This document shows, piece after piece, positions 26,262-35,474 of a stretch of 64,000 nt of DNA (within the stretch, counting starts at the first letter, position 1; every line of letters starts with the position of its first letter). Source of the stretch: Bifidobacterium felsineum (lineage in GTDB: Bacteria > Actinomycetota > Actinomycetes > Actinomycetales > Bifidobacteriaceae); assembly GCF_002802915.1 (NCBI RefSeq), contig NZ_PEBJ01000001.1, positions 620,001 through 684,000 of the forward strand. Direction: 5' to 3'. Made by a program: the position numbers and the translations under genes. The notes beneath the pieces are model-generated. The model did not search any database. It saw nothing but the letters and a program-made list of their open reading frames with translations, and was not told the origin of the DNA.

Positions 26262-26306
26262 GTGGCCCGCAACTGCACATTGGCGAAAAATGCGGTTGCG
26301 TCCCAC
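26262..26306. repeat. Hairpin repeat, GGGATGCAA family, copy C
   Basis: GTGGCCCGCAACTGCA (26262-26277) and TGCGGTTGCGTCCCAC (26291-26306) pair at 13 of 16 positions. This degenerate copy lies between the MFS gene and the next small gene. Confidence 0.55.
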
Positions 26307-26337
26307 ACTTGTTGTTGGAATTGAGGTGAATGACGCA

Positions 26338-26766
26338 ATGACACCAATTGAACTGGCCACGCGCAGGCGAGTCACCGGACTGACTTCGGGGGAGTTCGCC
26401 AAGCTGTTCGTCACACTGGAACGCAAGGTAGATGGAGAATCCGCGCAATGGGATGCCTCTGACGTGGAATCATGGGAGATCGTCGGTCCGCCGGTCGTGG
26501 CCGAACAACATCTCAATGACACGTTCGCCGCAGCCAACGAATTCGTGGCAACGCTTGCCAAACGCCTGTATCGCACGGTCATGCCGGCCCAAGAGGGTAC
26601 GGCGCTCACCGCATTCCCCGATGACCTGACGTTCTGGTCCGCGCAACCGGATTTCGGCGGCATCCCACACGCCCTATGGAATATCGCGGCGCTTCAGGCC
26701 GCTGAATGGATCCGGCAGGAAACCGGTATTATCTGCGAGTTGCACGCCTGCGAGCCGCTGGTGTGA
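26338..26766 (+). CDS. Conserved-looking hypothetical protein, 142 aa
   Basis: I do not recognise this protein. It is soluble, mildly acidic and has no signal or TM segment. The most distinctive stretch is HLNDTFAAANEFVATLAKRL near the middle. ATG at 26338 has GAGGTGAATGACGCA upstream, a good SD; the frame extends 16 codons further with no support. Codon use resembles neighbouring genes, so it is probably real rather than the opposite-strand open frame. Confidence 0.6.
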   Translation: MTPIELATRRRVTGLTSGEFAKLFVTLERKVDGESAQWDASDVESWEIVGPPVVAEQHLNDTFAAANEFVATLAKRLYRTVMPAQEGTALTAFPDDLTFWSAQPDFGGIPHALWNIAALQAAEWIRQETGIICELHACEPLV

Positions 26767-26903
26767 TGCGCCAATCTTGGTGCACCACGGGGTGTTAGCT
26801 CGTCGCATCAGCGGCAACGAGCGCCTATGCAGTTTCGTGAAACATTCGTCTATAGGATAACCATGTTGTTTGATATGCAACAGTCCAAGGCGAACGGAGT
26901 CCT

Positions 26904-28376
26904 ATGAACGAACGCAGTGCGTCTGCCCAGTCATCCGATCGACTGCCCAATGGCGGCAAACAGCCTGTTCAATCAAGGCTGGTTATTGCGGTGGTTTCAT
27001 TGGCGATTCTGACTTTTCTGGGCATCCTTTCGGAGACCTCACTGAACATCGCCTACTCCACATTGATGCAGGAGTTCGCGATTGATGCATCCGTGGTGCA
27101 ATGGCTCACCACCGGTTACCTTCTGCTGCTTTCGGTGGCGATTCCAGCTTCGCCGTTCATGGTGCGCCGATTTGCCACGAAAGCGTTGTTTATCGCAGCA
27201 GTAGTTATTTTCGCAGCAGGCACGGTACTTGGCGCGTTCGCGACGAACTTTCCTCTACTGCTCGCCGCACGTTTGGTGATGGCACTGGGCACCGGCATCT
27301 CACTGCCTCTGATTACCAACATCATTCTGGAAAAAGCGCCACTTGAACAACGTGGCGCGATGCTTGGCATCGTAAGCCTGGTGACCTGTGCGGCGCCGGC
27401 CATCGGTCCGGTGTTCGGCGGCATAGTCATGGAATACCTCAACTGGCATTGGATTTTCTACACGATGCTGCCGTTCCTGGTGCTTTCCTTCCTGCTGGGT
27501 ATGATCACGGTGCCGGAAATTCGGCATGCCGGAGATAAAGAGCAGGCGAATATCAGCGTGCCGTCAATGATCCTGGTGGCTTTCGGATTGGCGGGTCTGA
27601 TCGTGTCTGTCAGCTTCTTCGCCAGCTGGCAGGGTGACTGGCGCTTCTGGTTGACATTGGTGGCCAGCATAGCGGTGCTGGCTGTGTTCGTGGCGGCGCA
27701 GTTGAAGATGAGCAGACCGTTGGTGCAGGTTCGCGTATTCGCCTACCCGGGATTCTCGCTGGGTATGCTGATTCTTCTCATGGCTTCAGGAGGCGTTCTC
27801 GGGCTGAACTTCCTGCTGCCGATTCTGCTGCAGCGTGGATTTGGTATGGGAAGCCTTGTCGCGGCGCTGACATTGCTGCCAGGCGCTGTAGTCGGCGCTA
27901 TTTCGGCACCGGTGATTGGCGGCTCGTTGAAGGGTCATTTCCCGCCGAAATTCATTGTGATTGGATTTGCCGTGGTCACGGTGATGGACGCAATCTTCAT
28001 TGTGTTCACCGATAATGTGTGGGTGATCGCTGTGATATACGCGGTGTTCATGGCATTCTCCGGATTCGTACTGGTACCTGATCAAACCCATGCCCTGAAC
28101 CAGCTGCCGCGTCAGTTGAACGCTGATGGTTCGGCGGTGATGAACACGGTGCAGCAAATGGCCGGTGCGATGGGTACGGCTGTAGCCAGCGCGTTGATCA
28201 CCGAATTCGCCGCGGCCCGAGGGTCGGCGGGGGAGAGCGCGACTGCCGCATATGTGCATGCATTCGCTCAAAGCATGTGGGCGATTGGTGGCATGGCAGT
28301 GGTCGGTGTGCTGCTCGCGGCGCTGATGTTCCGTTATTCCACGCGTCGCCCGCCCGAACTGACCGAAGTGGCTTGA
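26904..28376 (+). CDS. MFS multidrug transporter, DHA2 (EmrB/QacA) family
   Basis: The 490-residue protein has about fourteen TM segments. Motif C-like AAPAIGPVFGGIVME and motif D-like STLMQEFAIDASVVQWLTTG mark the drug:H+ antiporter-2 group. ATG at 26904 follows GGAGTCCT. It is monocistronic, with 137 bases upstream that contain no visible gene. The family exports drugs or toxic compounds; the real substrate cannot be inferred. Confidence 0.88.
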   Translation: MNERSASAQSSDRLPNGGKQPVQSRLVIAVVSLAILTFLGILSETSLNIAYSTLMQEFAIDASVVQWLTTGYLLLLSVAIPASPFMVRRFATKALFIAAVVIFAAGTVLGAFATNFPLLLAARLVMALGTGISLPLITNIILEKAPLEQRGAMLGIVSLVTCAAPAIGPVFGGIVMEYLNWHWIFYTMLPFLVLSFLLGMITVPEIRHAGDKEQANISVPSMILVAFGLAGLIVSVSFFASWQGDWRFWLTLVASIAVLAVFVAAQLKMSRPLVQVRVFAYPGFSLGMLILLMASGGVLGLNFLLPILLQRGFGMGSLVAALTLLPGAVVGAISAPVIGGSLKGHFPPKFIVIGFAVVTVMDAIFIVFTDNVWVIAVIYAVFMAFSGFVLVPDQTHALNQLPRQLNADGSAVMNTVQQMAGAMGTAVASALITEFAAARGSAGESATAAYVHAFAQSMWAIGGMAVVGVLLAALMFRYSTRRPPELTEVA

Positions 28377-28439
28377 TGGTTCATTTGCTGTTCACTCAAA
28401 TCCCCGGCTGCGCTTGACGAGAGATGACACAATGGCGTT

Positions 28440-29642
28440 ATGAGTGCCTCGTTTCAACGATCGTTTGATGATGTTGAGGATGCAAGTCAGACCAATGGTG
28501 GTGCATCGTCAACTGTTGTGCTGGATACAGAGCGGGCTGCTGTTGCCAGGATCCGATTCAAGGCATTCGTGTGGCTGACGATATTCCTGGTTGCGCTGAT
28601 TGCAGCAGTTGTCGCCGGTACGGATCGCAGCGGTGGCCCGGCGGTCAGTGAGCAGGTGACCGGTACGGTAGCCAGGGTGGACACAGCCAAGAATTCGGTT
28701 ATGGTCGAGGTGAACGGCGTTGAATATCCGTTCCGTCACCGTACGCATTCACAATATGCCTACCATGTGGGCGACCGGTTGCAGATCTATGTATTCAATG
28801 GCGAAGTATATGAATCACTGAAGGGCGTCAGCAACCTCACCATGCTAAGCCGAGCATATCCGTGGCTTGCATGTGCGGCGCTCGCATTGGCTTGTGTGGC
28901 GCTCACCTATACGCTGGGGTGGCGTAGAGCTGCGAGCGTGATACGCGATGCCGATACCGGCGACCCCATCGCCATTGCCTATCTAAAGCGGGGGCCGCAA
29001 CTGGGAACGGTCGAATGGTGGTGGGCCACTCCGCCGGTCAGGCCATCGTCGGAGCGGCGCAAGGTCGTTGTTCTGGGCGTGATGCTGTTGTGCGCGGCGG
29101 TGGCTTTCATTGCCATGCTGGTGGTGATGTGGCTGCTCGGTGGTCTTGGTTCGGCGTCGGGACTGTTGGTAGCGTTTGCGTTCTCGGCATTGCCGTTCGC
29201 CGTTTTGGCGATTTGGTGTTTCGTGTTCGCCGTACATCCGTCTGAAGGTAAGATTCGGGCGCTCAGGTGGATGGGGTGGGCGCTGCTTGGCTCCGGTCTG
29301 CTCGGTCTATTGATGATTGGTTGGCTCTCGCACGATTCGTACCTGTATGCAGGTGGCACCATCGCGATGGTGTACGGAGCATCGCAGACGTTCGTTCGGG
29401 CATTGCGCTCGTTGGGGACCATCGCCTTGCCGGGGCCCGTGACCATGCCCAGGTATCGTGAGCGCATCGAACAGGATATCGCCCGACGTGCGAGAGCCGA
29501 ATCGCAAGTCGCCTCCGAGGGATGGGGATTGGATATGGTGCGCGCGAAACGCGAACGCAGTGTGTTCGTGCGCTACACGTTGATATCCATCGGATTCATC
29601 GCCATCATAGTGGTTGCGGCTTGGTTGAAAACCGTGATGTAG
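28440..29642 (+). CDS. Hypothetical multi-pass membrane protein
   Basis: The 400-residue protein is not recognised. A hydrophilic N-terminus (about 40 residues) precedes a TM at 42-62, an extracytoplasmic domain of about 80 residues with EVNGVEYPFRHRTHSQYAYH, then further TM segments at about 138-158, 200-222, 225-250, 270-290 and one at the C-terminus (about 377-397). The pattern resembles DUF3592-type proteins, though this is only an impression. The SD is weak. Confidence 0.6.
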   Translation: MSASFQRSFDDVEDASQTNGGASSTVVLDTERAAVARIRFKAFVWLTIFLVALIAAVVAGTDRSGGPAVSEQVTGTVARVDTAKNSVMVEVNGVEYPFRHRTHSQYAYHVGDRLQIYVFNGEVYESLKGVSNLTMLSRAYPWLACAALALACVALTYTLGWRRAASVIRDADTGDPIAIAYLKRGPQLGTVEWWWATPPVRPSSERRKVVVLGVMLLCAAVAFIAMLVVMWLLGGLGSASGLLVAFAFSALPFAVLAIWCFVFAVHPSEGKIRALRWMGWALLGSGLLGLLMIGWLSHDSYLYAGGTIAMVYGASQTFVRALRSLGTIALPGPVTMPRYRERIEQDIARRARAESQVASEGWGLDMVRAKRERSVFVRYTLISIGFIAIIVVAAWLKTVM

Positions 29643-29700
29643 CCCGTGTGTTAAGGCGTTAAGTACCGCTAGGCACGTTGCAGTGCGGATTTAACGGGCT
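29641..29700. terminator. Weak convergent terminator
   Basis: AGCCCGT (29641) and ACGGGCT (29694) pair, with TTAA/TTTAA nearby, between the convergent membrane protein and oxidoreductase genes. A weak candidate. Confidence 0.4.
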
Positions 29701-29701
29701 A

Positions 29702-30685
29702 CTATTCCTGCTCTTCCTCCGGGTAGCTCAAACCCCACTGGGCGCGGCGAATCAGGGTCATCATATCCATCACGTCGCGCGTGTAATCCAAGTGCATGAT
29801 AGAGCGGTCGCCCGCGATGGCGGCTTCCATATCCGTCACCTCATAGGCCAATGCCTTGGCGGTTTCGCCGGCCTCGATGACCTCAGTGTGACCGTCCTCC
29901 ACATAGGTGATGGTGGCGCGTTCGCCACGAGGATAGTCGTAGACTTCCACATAGCCCTTATCGAAGGACAGCAGTCCGCGCTTGGGCTGCTTGGCGTGAA
30001 GCGACAGGGTAACCGTAGCCATCTGGCCGTCCGCGTTGGTCAGTAGGATGCCGGCCTGTTCGTCGACTCCGGTCGGGGCGAGTTTAACCTGCGAAAGAAT
30101 CTGATTTGGAGTGGAGCTCATGAACCAGCGCACGAAGGAGAGCGCATAGACGCCGATGTCGAGCATGGCGCCGCCGGCAAGGTTGCGGTTGAAGAAGCGG
30201 TTGGCCATGTCGTACTCCTTGTAGGAGCCGAAGTTCATCTGAATAAGCTTCAGATCGCCGAGTTTGCCGGAAGCGATGATTTCGTTGAGCTTCTTATACA
30301 GCGGCATATGATACAGGGTCATGGCTTCGGCGAGCACCACATTATTGGCGGCGGCGAGGGCTACGGCCTCATTGAGTTCCTCGCTGTTCAAAGTGATGGA
30401 TTTTTCGCACAGCACATGCTTGCCGGCGCTCAATGCCTTACGTAGGAAATTGATATGCGTGTTGTGCGGCGTGGAAATATAGATGACGTCCACATCCGGG
30501 TCGGCGAACACATCGTCGATGGTGTCGTACACCTTGCCGATGCCGTACTTTTCGGCAAATGCCACGCCTTTGTCATGGGTTCGGTTCGCCACCGAATAGA
30601 GTTTGCGACCTTCACCCTCCAATGCTTGTTCGAGCTGGTTGGCGATGACACCGCATCCTAGCGTAGCCCAATTGAGTTCACGCAT
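29702..30685 (-). CDS. Gfo/Idh/MocA family oxidoreductase
   Basis: A Rossmann NAD(P)-dependent dehydrogenase of 327 residues acting on sugars or inositols. The dinucleotide loop is WATLGCGVIANQLEQAL, followed by STPHNTH and the catalytic-region CEKSITLNSEEL, where the usual EKP is EKS. The C-terminal half has the alpha/beta substrate domain (GGAMLDIGVYALSFVRWFM). The start ATG at 30685 follows AAAGGAGACG on the minus strand. The substrate is unknown. Confidence 0.87.
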   Translation of the reverse strand: MRELNWATLGCGVIANQLEQALEGEGRKLYSVANRTHDKGVAFAEKYGIGKVYDTIDDVFADPDVDVIYISTPHNTHINFLRKALSAGKHVLCEKSITLNSEELNEAVALAAANNVVLAEAMTLYHMPLYKKLNEIIASGKLGDLKLIQMNFGSYKEYDMANRFFNRNLAGGAMLDIGVYALSFVRWFMSSTPNQILSQVKLAPTGVDEQAGILLTNADGQMATVTLSLHAKQPKRGLLSFDKGYVEVYDYPRGERATITYVEDGHTEVIEAGETAKALAYEVTDMEAAIAGDRSIMHLDYTRDVMDMMTLIRRAQWGLSYPEEEQE

Positions 30686-30895
30686 GATCGTCTCCTTTGC
30701 CTGTAACGTTGCCCTTGTAGAGGGTTCTGGGGTTCAGCATACATTCAGGCTATTTTTCAGGCATGTATTGTGGCATGTCGTTTGGCTCGTGACCCTGTGT
30801 TGTTCTGCCGCCTACTTGTTTGCGACACGCCGAAGATGACAGAACGTTCATGTTCCATGTAATATAACCTCTCGTGCTTCATTGAGAAACACAAC

Positions 30896-30969
30896 GGCCC
30901 CGTAGCTCAGTTGGTTAGAGCGCCGCCCTGTCACGGCGGAGGTCACCGGTTCAAGTCCGGCCGGGGTCG
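30896..30969 (+). tRNA. tRNA-Asp (GUC anticodon), copy 2
   Basis: A 74-nt cloverleaf identical in body to the copy at 3157-3230. Here the three bases after the discriminator are CCA (30970-30972), which copy 1 lacks. Confidence 0.96.
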
Positions 30970-30974
30970 CCACC

Positions 30975-31009
30975 AAGCTTCCGATGGATTCGGGAGCTTT
31001 TTTGTTTTT
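30975..31009 (+). terminator. Terminator of tRNA-Asp copy 2
   Basis: AAGCTTCCGA and TCGGGAGCTT pair with one G-T and are followed by a run of Ts. Confidence 0.88.
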
Positions 31010-31270
31010 CGTTTGATTGTCATCTATCTGATATCGCGGCTTGATTCCTTGCTGCTGCCGACACGCCAATAGAACGATTGACGTAATGTTCCTACGGATG
31101 CCAACGTTTGCGCTAACAATCCTTATATCGCTTGGAAATGTCATGACAACGATTGCGGTGCAAAACATGTTTCGCAGCGAACAATTTATGTACCTATTGG
31201 TAGTTAAGTCATCCCATTTCGTTATGATTTCAGTATCTCAACTGACATATTCATACTCAAGGAGCGAGTT

Positions 31271-32221
31271 ATGACCACACTTGCCGTGGATATCGGAGGA
31301 ACCAAAATCGCCGCCGCCGTGTGCGATGAAAACGATAACATCGTTCAGCGTTGGCGCGTGCCCACGCCAATGGATGCGGACGCCATCAACCAACACATCG
31401 CCAATGTGTACAACGAAGCCGTTGCCGCAGGCCATACCGACATTCAGGCCATTGGCATCTCCGCTGCCGGCAATGTTGGCGCCGACCGCAAGACCTTGAC
31501 CTTTGCCGCTAACATTCCGGCTTGGATCGACTACAACCTGTCCGAGCACGTTGGCGCGCTGATTGATCACGCCGTGCCGGTGGTTGTGGAGAACGATGCC
31601 AATTGTGCCGGTTGGGGTGAATATGTTCATGGTGCCGGTCAGGGCAGCCGGAACATGGTGGCTCTGACCGTGGGCACCGGCCTCGGCGGCGCCATCGTGA
31701 TCAATGGCGAGCTGTACCGCGGTTCCTTCGGTATGGCAGCTGAAATCGGCCACCTGCCAATGGTCCCGGATGGTGATCACTGCGGTTGCGGTCTGCGTGG
31801 TTGCGCCGAGCGCTACACTTCCGGCACTTCCTTGGAGAACTTCGCTAAGTCCGCTGTGCGCCGTCGTCCGCAGGATGCCAAGCGACTGCTGGAGCTGTGC
31901 GGTGGGGACGTGACCAAGCTGGAAGGCCCGATGGTTTCCCAGGCCGCCCAGGAAGGCGACGAGCTCGGCCTGTACGCCTTCGGCAAGATCGGCGAATGGC
32001 TCGGCCGCACGATGGCCGCCGTTTCCGCCGTGCTCGACCCGGATTTGTTCGTGATCGGTGGCGGCGTAGTGGCCGTCGGCGACATCCTGCTCGAGCCGGC
32101 TCGCTACAACTACGCACGTTTCCTGGAAGGCAGCGCCTATCGCGGCCATGCCGAGATCGTGGCTGCAACCGCCGGTCAGGATGCCGGCCTGATTGGCGCC
32201 GCCAACCTGGCCCTGCGCTGA
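31271..32221 (+). CDS. glkA: Glucokinase, ROK family
   Basis: The enzyme phosphorylates glucose with ATP at the entry of the bifid shunt. The 316-residue protein has the ATP motif LAVDIGGTKIAAAVCDE, the sugar-binding ENDANCAGWGE, TVGTGLGGAIV and the ROK zinc signature near residue 160-178 (H in EIGHLPM, then CGCGLRGCAE). No DNA-binding N-terminus is present, so it is a kinase and not a regulator. ATG at 31271 follows AAGGAGCGAGTT. It is monocistronic. Confidence 0.92.
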   Translation: MTTLAVDIGGTKIAAAVCDENDNIVQRWRVPTPMDADAINQHIANVYNEAVAAGHTDIQAIGISAAGNVGADRKTLTFAANIPAWIDYNLSEHVGALIDHAVPVVVENDANCAGWGEYVHGAGQGSRNMVALTVGTGLGGAIVINGELYRGSFGMAAEIGHLPMVPDGDHCGCGLRGCAERYTSGTSLENFAKSAVRRRPQDAKRLLELCGGDVTKLEGPMVSQAAQEGDELGLYAFGKIGEWLGRTMAAVSAVLDPDLFVIGGGVVAVGDILLEPARYNYARFLEGSAYRGHAEIVAATAGQDAGLIGAANLALR

Positions 32222-32239
32222 CGCTAGTAAACCACTGCT

Positions 32240-32276
32240 AACGGCTCTGTGCGACTGTTCGCCAGAGCCGTTTTGC
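32240..32276 (+). terminator. Terminator of glkA
   Basis: AACGGCTCTG and CAGAGCCGTT form a 10-bp perfect stem with a 13-base loop and a short T run. Confidence 0.85.
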
Positions 32277-32321
32277 TATTCTGCTGAGAAAAGCACTGAA
32301 ATAGAAGAAAAAGAGATTGAC

Positions 32322-32741
32322 ATGCAGCGACCGATTATGACATCACGCTCATTCCTGCGCATGCCGGGAGAGCCTGCCGGTCCGGGGGATGAGAACACGG
32401 CGCGCGATCTTGTGGATACATTGGAGGCCAATCGCTCTCGTTGTGTGGGCATGGCCGCTAACATGATTGGCGTGAACAAGCGCATCATCGCTTTTGTGGA
32501 TGAAGATCTTGGCGGTCGTATTTCGGTAATGTACAACCCGAACATCACGTCCTGCGACGGGGCTTTCGAGACCGAAGAGGGTTGCCTGTCCCTGACCGGC
32601 GAACGCCGCACGATGCGCTACCGTCGTATCGAAGTCGATTTTGAGGATCGCCGATTCCATGCTCGTCATGCCACGTTTACCGGTTGGACCGCGCAGATCA
32701 TCCAGCATGAAGTGGATCATTGCAACGGTATTATCATCTGA
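32322..32741 (+). CDS. Peptide-deformylase-like protein with altered motif I
   Basis: A short (139-residue) member of the Def fold. Motif II EGCLSL and motif III QHEVDHCNG carry the metal-binding C and the HExxH pair. Motif I, normally GxGLAAPQxG, reads VGMAANMIG, so the catalytic-site Gln is Met and the Pro is Asn. True deformylases remove the formyl group from nascent proteins; this protein may act on another substrate or be weak. The ATG at 32322 follows AAAAAGAGATTGAC; an upstream extension overlaps glkA. It stands alone. Confidence 0.78.
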   Translation: MQRPIMTSRSFLRMPGEPAGPGDENTARDLVDTLEANRSRCVGMAANMIGVNKRIIAFVDEDLGGRISVMYNPNITSCDGAFETEEGCLSLTGERRTMRYRRIEVDFEDRRFHARHATFTGWTAQIIQHEVDHCNGIII

Positions 32742-32849
32742 AATCATCTGAATGCTGGTTGCCGATTTGCGTAGCGGGTTTGGCAGCAATTTGGTGTCAA
32801 ACCACTCGTAATGAAGACACGCCGAAGCCGCAGCATCTACAAGTCCTCT

Positions 32850-32971
32850 GTGGATAAGTAATGGCTGTTGCGGTGGATAACCATGGCATATGCCTCATTA
32901 TCCACCGGTGGGCAGGTAGGTTATGCACCGTTCACCGTCCACGGTGCGTTGACTTATCCACTTATCCACTG
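32850..32971. promoter_or_regulatory. Cluster of DnaA-box-like sites
   Basis: Relative to TTATNCACA: TGTGGATAA at 32850-32858 (perfect, reverse), GGTGGATAA at 32873, TTATCCACC at 32899, TTATGCACC at 32922, TTATCCACT at 32955 and TTATCCACT at 32963-32971, all one mismatch. The cluster lies away from any dnaA gene. Confidence 0.65.
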
Positions 32972-33025
32972 ATTCGCGAATGTGACTTGCGGGCGTTGCC
33001 GGCAGACTCCTACAGTGTGCCTCAC

Positions 33026-33045
33026 GGCGGGCAATGAAGCCCGCC
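33026..33045 (+). other. Leader hairpin before the SD
   Basis: GGCGGGC-AATGAA-GCCCGCC, 10 bases before the AAGGAGG of the next gene. It might tune translation or be an attenuator. Confidence 0.5.
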
Positions 33046-33067
33046 GTCCACTAGCAAGGAGGCTGTG

Positions 33068-33868
33068 ATGACTATGACGAGCGTTGCAATCGGGGATTCC
33101 GATTTGCCGGCGATGCTGAGCTCGAGGGATGTTGCTGACATCTTCAAGCGCCGCAATCTTGCCGTGTATGCCGAAGCGCGGCGTGAATTCTTTCGGAAGG
33201 TGAATCTCAACCCGTTCAAACCCCACTCCCAGTATGTGCTTCAATTGCTGGACTGGTCGTTTCAAGACTGGTTCTCATTCGATTGCCTGGTAAGCGCCTC
33301 AGGAATAACCGGTGATGAATCGGAAGATCTGCGCATTGAATTGGAGTATGACGCCAACCGTGGCATCTCGCCATTTCTGGCCATCGGGGAATACCTTCAC
33401 GCCGACTGCGGGAAAGATGGTATTGATGAACATGCGGTGCAGGATTTACGCGAGGTGAATGACACCAATTTCGCTTCGATTTTCTGGATTCGTGATGCGC
33501 ATGCGGCAAGCGGCCGTCTGATGGTGGAAGACCTGCTGCACGGCGAGCTCTATTCGGTGTTCGACCCGCGCGCGGCATCTCAATATGACGGGGCGAGGGG
33601 AGGCATGATAGTCAATCGCATTGCCCACAATCGTGGAATGTGGAGGTCGTGCGCCATACCATTGTATGAGGCTCGCCGCCCCGATTCGGAAGCCGCAGGG
33701 GTGGAGGCCGTCGAACTGTTCCGAGATTCCGGGTACACGCCTGATTTCGTGGGCCTGGTGCGTTTCTTCTATGGGCGGGCCAAGGACACCGGTCTTGGTT
33801 GGGAGGATGCGGTATCTCGCCGTAACACCAGTATGCTCGACCGCTTTCTGAACCGGATTTGCGCATAA
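33068..33868 (+). CDS. Hypothetical protein behind DnaA-box cluster
   Basis: I do not recognise this 266-residue soluble protein. It starts with SSRDVADIFKRRNLAVYAEA, and carries QYVLQLLDWSFQDWFSFD (aromatic-rich) and DLLHGELYSVFDPRAASQYD. There is no signal peptide, TM or nucleotide-binding motif. The SD AAGGAGG (33056-33062) favours ATG at 33068; GTG 33065 and ATG 33074 are alternatives. The unusual leader (DnaA boxes, TGTGCCTCAC, hairpin) is shared with the SSB paralogue at 62514, suggesting common control and a DNA-related role, which is inference. Confidence 0.7.
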   Translation: MTMTSVAIGDSDLPAMLSSRDVADIFKRRNLAVYAEARREFFRKVNLNPFKPHSQYVLQLLDWSFQDWFSFDCLVSASGITGDESEDLRIELEYDANRGISPFLAIGEYLHADCGKDGIDEHAVQDLREVNDTNFASIFWIRDAHAASGRLMVEDLLHGELYSVFDPRAASQYDGARGGMIVNRIAHNRGMWRSCAIPLYEARRPDSEAAGVEAVELFRDSGYTPDFVGLVRFFYGRAKDTGLGWEDAVSRRNTSMLDRFLNRICA

Positions 33869-33900
33869 CGTGACAACAGTATGGGGGAAGGCTCCATCCA

Positions 33901-33940
33901 GCGGCGGATTATCAGGGGAATAATCCGCCGCATTTTTATT
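33901..33940 (+). terminator. Strong terminator
   Basis: GCGGCGGATTAT and ATAATCCGCCGC form a 12-bp perfect stem followed by ATTTTTATTT. Confidence 0.92.
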
Positions 33941-34029
33941 TGATTGCGAGCAGTCGAGTTTGTCTGCCGGTGTGAAAACCGCTGCAATTACAGGCAACAC
34001 GCTGTACGAGTACGTATTAATTCAATCAT

Positions 34030-34059
34030 TTGACAAACATAGTTCATTCGTTTTATTAT
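34030..34059 (+). promoter_or_regulatory. xylA promoter with operator in spacer
   Basis: -35 TTGACA (34030-34035), 18-base spacer, -10 TATTAT (34054-34059), then the leader to the ATG at 34104 with AAAGGAG. CATAGTTCATTCGTTTT (34038-34054) in the spacer resembles the ROK-type motif at 37114 and 44116. Confidence 0.65.
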
Positions 34060-34103
34060 TTATCCCGTAATCCGTTGAACCACTACTGCAAAGGAGCGCC
34101 CAA

Positions 34104-35453
34104 ATGGGTCTGTGGGATGTTGACAAGGTCGAGTACGTCGGTCGCGAGAAGGGACCGAAGGAAGGCCTCGCTTTCCATTACTACGATGCTGACAAGGTCG
34201 TTGCCGGCAAGAAGATGAAGGATTGGCTGCGCTTCGGCGTCGCTTGGTGGCACACCTTCAACCAGGAACTTGTCGATCCGTTCGGCACCGGCACCGCTCA
34301 CCGTCCGTACTACAAGTACACCGATCCGATGGATCAGGCTCTGGCCAAGGTTGATTACGCCTTCGAACTGTTCCAGAAGCTCGGCGTTGAGTACTTCTGC
34401 TTCCACGATCGCGACATCGCCCCTGAAGGCGACACCCTGCGTGAGACCGACGCCAACCTGGACAAGGTTGTCGACAAGATCGAAGAGAACATGAAGGCCA
34501 CCGGCGTCAAGCTCCTGTGGAACACTTCCTCCCTGTTCACCAACCCGCGCTTCGTCTCCGGTGCTGCAACCTCTCCGTTCGCTGACATCTACGCCTACGC
34601 CGGCGGCCAGCTGAAGAAGAGCCTCGAAATCGGCAAGCGCCTCGGTGCTGAGAACTACGTGTTCTGGGGTGGCCGTGAAGGCTACGAGAACCTGTGGAAC
34701 ACCGAGATGAAGCGTGAGACCGATCACATCGCTCAGTTCTTCCACCTGTGCGCTGACTACGCCAAGGAAATCGGCTTTGACGCTCAGTTCCTGATTGAGC
34801 CGAAGCCGAAGGAGCCGACCCTGCACCAGTACGACTTCGATGCAGCCACCGCCATCAACTTCCTGCGCGAGCACGACCTGACCGACGTCTTCAAGCTGAA
34901 CCTCGAAGGCAACCACGCCAACCTGGCCGGGCACACCTACCAGCACGAGATTCGCGTTGCTCGCGAGTCCGGCTTCCTGGGCTCTCTCGACGCCAACCAG
35001 GGCGACAAGCTCATCGGCTGGGATATGGATGAGTTCCCGACCGACCTGTACGAGACCGTCGCCGTGATGTGGGAAGTCCTGCAGGCCGGCTCCATCGGCC
35101 CGCGCGGTGGTCTGAACTTCGACGCCAAGCCGCGCCGTACCTCCTTCTACGCTGAGGATCTGTTCCGTTCTCACGTTGCAGGTATGGATTCCTACGCCGC
35201 AGGCCTGCTGGTCGCCGACAAGATGAACCAGGATGGCTTCATCCAGGATCTCATGGCCGAGCGCTACAGCTCCTACGATTCCGGCATCGGCAAGGAGATC
35301 GAGGACGGCAACGTGACCCTGGCCGACCTCGAAGCCTACAGCCTCGACAAGCCGCAGTCCGAGCTGATCGCCGCTACCAAGTCCGATCACCTGGAGTCCG
35401 TCAAGGCCACCATCAACAACTACATCATCGACGCTCTGGCTGAAGTCAAGTGA
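34104..35453 (+). CDS. xylA: Xylose isomerase, class II
   Basis: XylA converts D-xylose to D-xylulose. The 449-residue protein is the long (class II) form. Catalytic H101 and D104 lie in [12 protein letters not shown]; the metal-site segments [42 protein letters not shown] and [14 protein letters not shown] are all intact. Codon use is very biased, as in highly expressed genes. ATG at 34104 has AAAGGAGCGCCCAA. With xylB at 42542 and the sugar ABC genes it makes a xylose utilisation locus feeding the pentose/bifid shunt. Confidence 0.96.
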   Translation: MGLWDVDKVEYVGREKGPKEGLAFHYYDADKVVAGKKMKDWLRFGVAWWHTFNQELVDPFGTGTAHRPYYKYTDPMDQALAKVDYAFELFQKLGVEYFCFHDRDIAPEGDTLRETDANLDKVVDKIEENMKATGVKLLWNTSSLFTNPRFVSGAATSPFADIYAYAGGQLKKSLEIGKRLGAENYVFWGGREGYENLWNTEMKRETDHIAQFFHLCADYAKEIGFDAQFLIEPKPKEPTLHQYDFDAATAINFLREHDLTDVFKLNLEGNHANLAGHTYQHEIRVARESGFLGSLDANQGDKLIGWDMDEFPTDLYETVAVMWEVLQAGSIGPRGGLNFDAKPRRTSFYAEDLFRSHVAGMDSYAAGLLVADKMNQDGFIQDLMAERYSSYDSGIGKEIEDGNVTLADLEAYSLDKPQSELIAATKSDHLESVKATINNYIIDALAEVK

Positions 35454-35474
35454 ACCGATGACTGACTGATGATT

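Larger units (their letters stand above)
32742..33067. other. Gene-free leader region with DnaA boxes and hairpin
   Basis: No gene is visible. The region holds six DnaA-box-like 9-mers (32850-32971), TGTGCCTCAC at 33016-33025 and a hairpin at 33026-33045 before the SD of the next gene. Confidence 0.75.

Noticed and set aside
26169..26663. Minus-strand open frame opposite the small 26338 gene
   Set aside because: No SD and a low-complexity Ser/Thr-rich product typical of antisense reading of GC-rich coding DNA.
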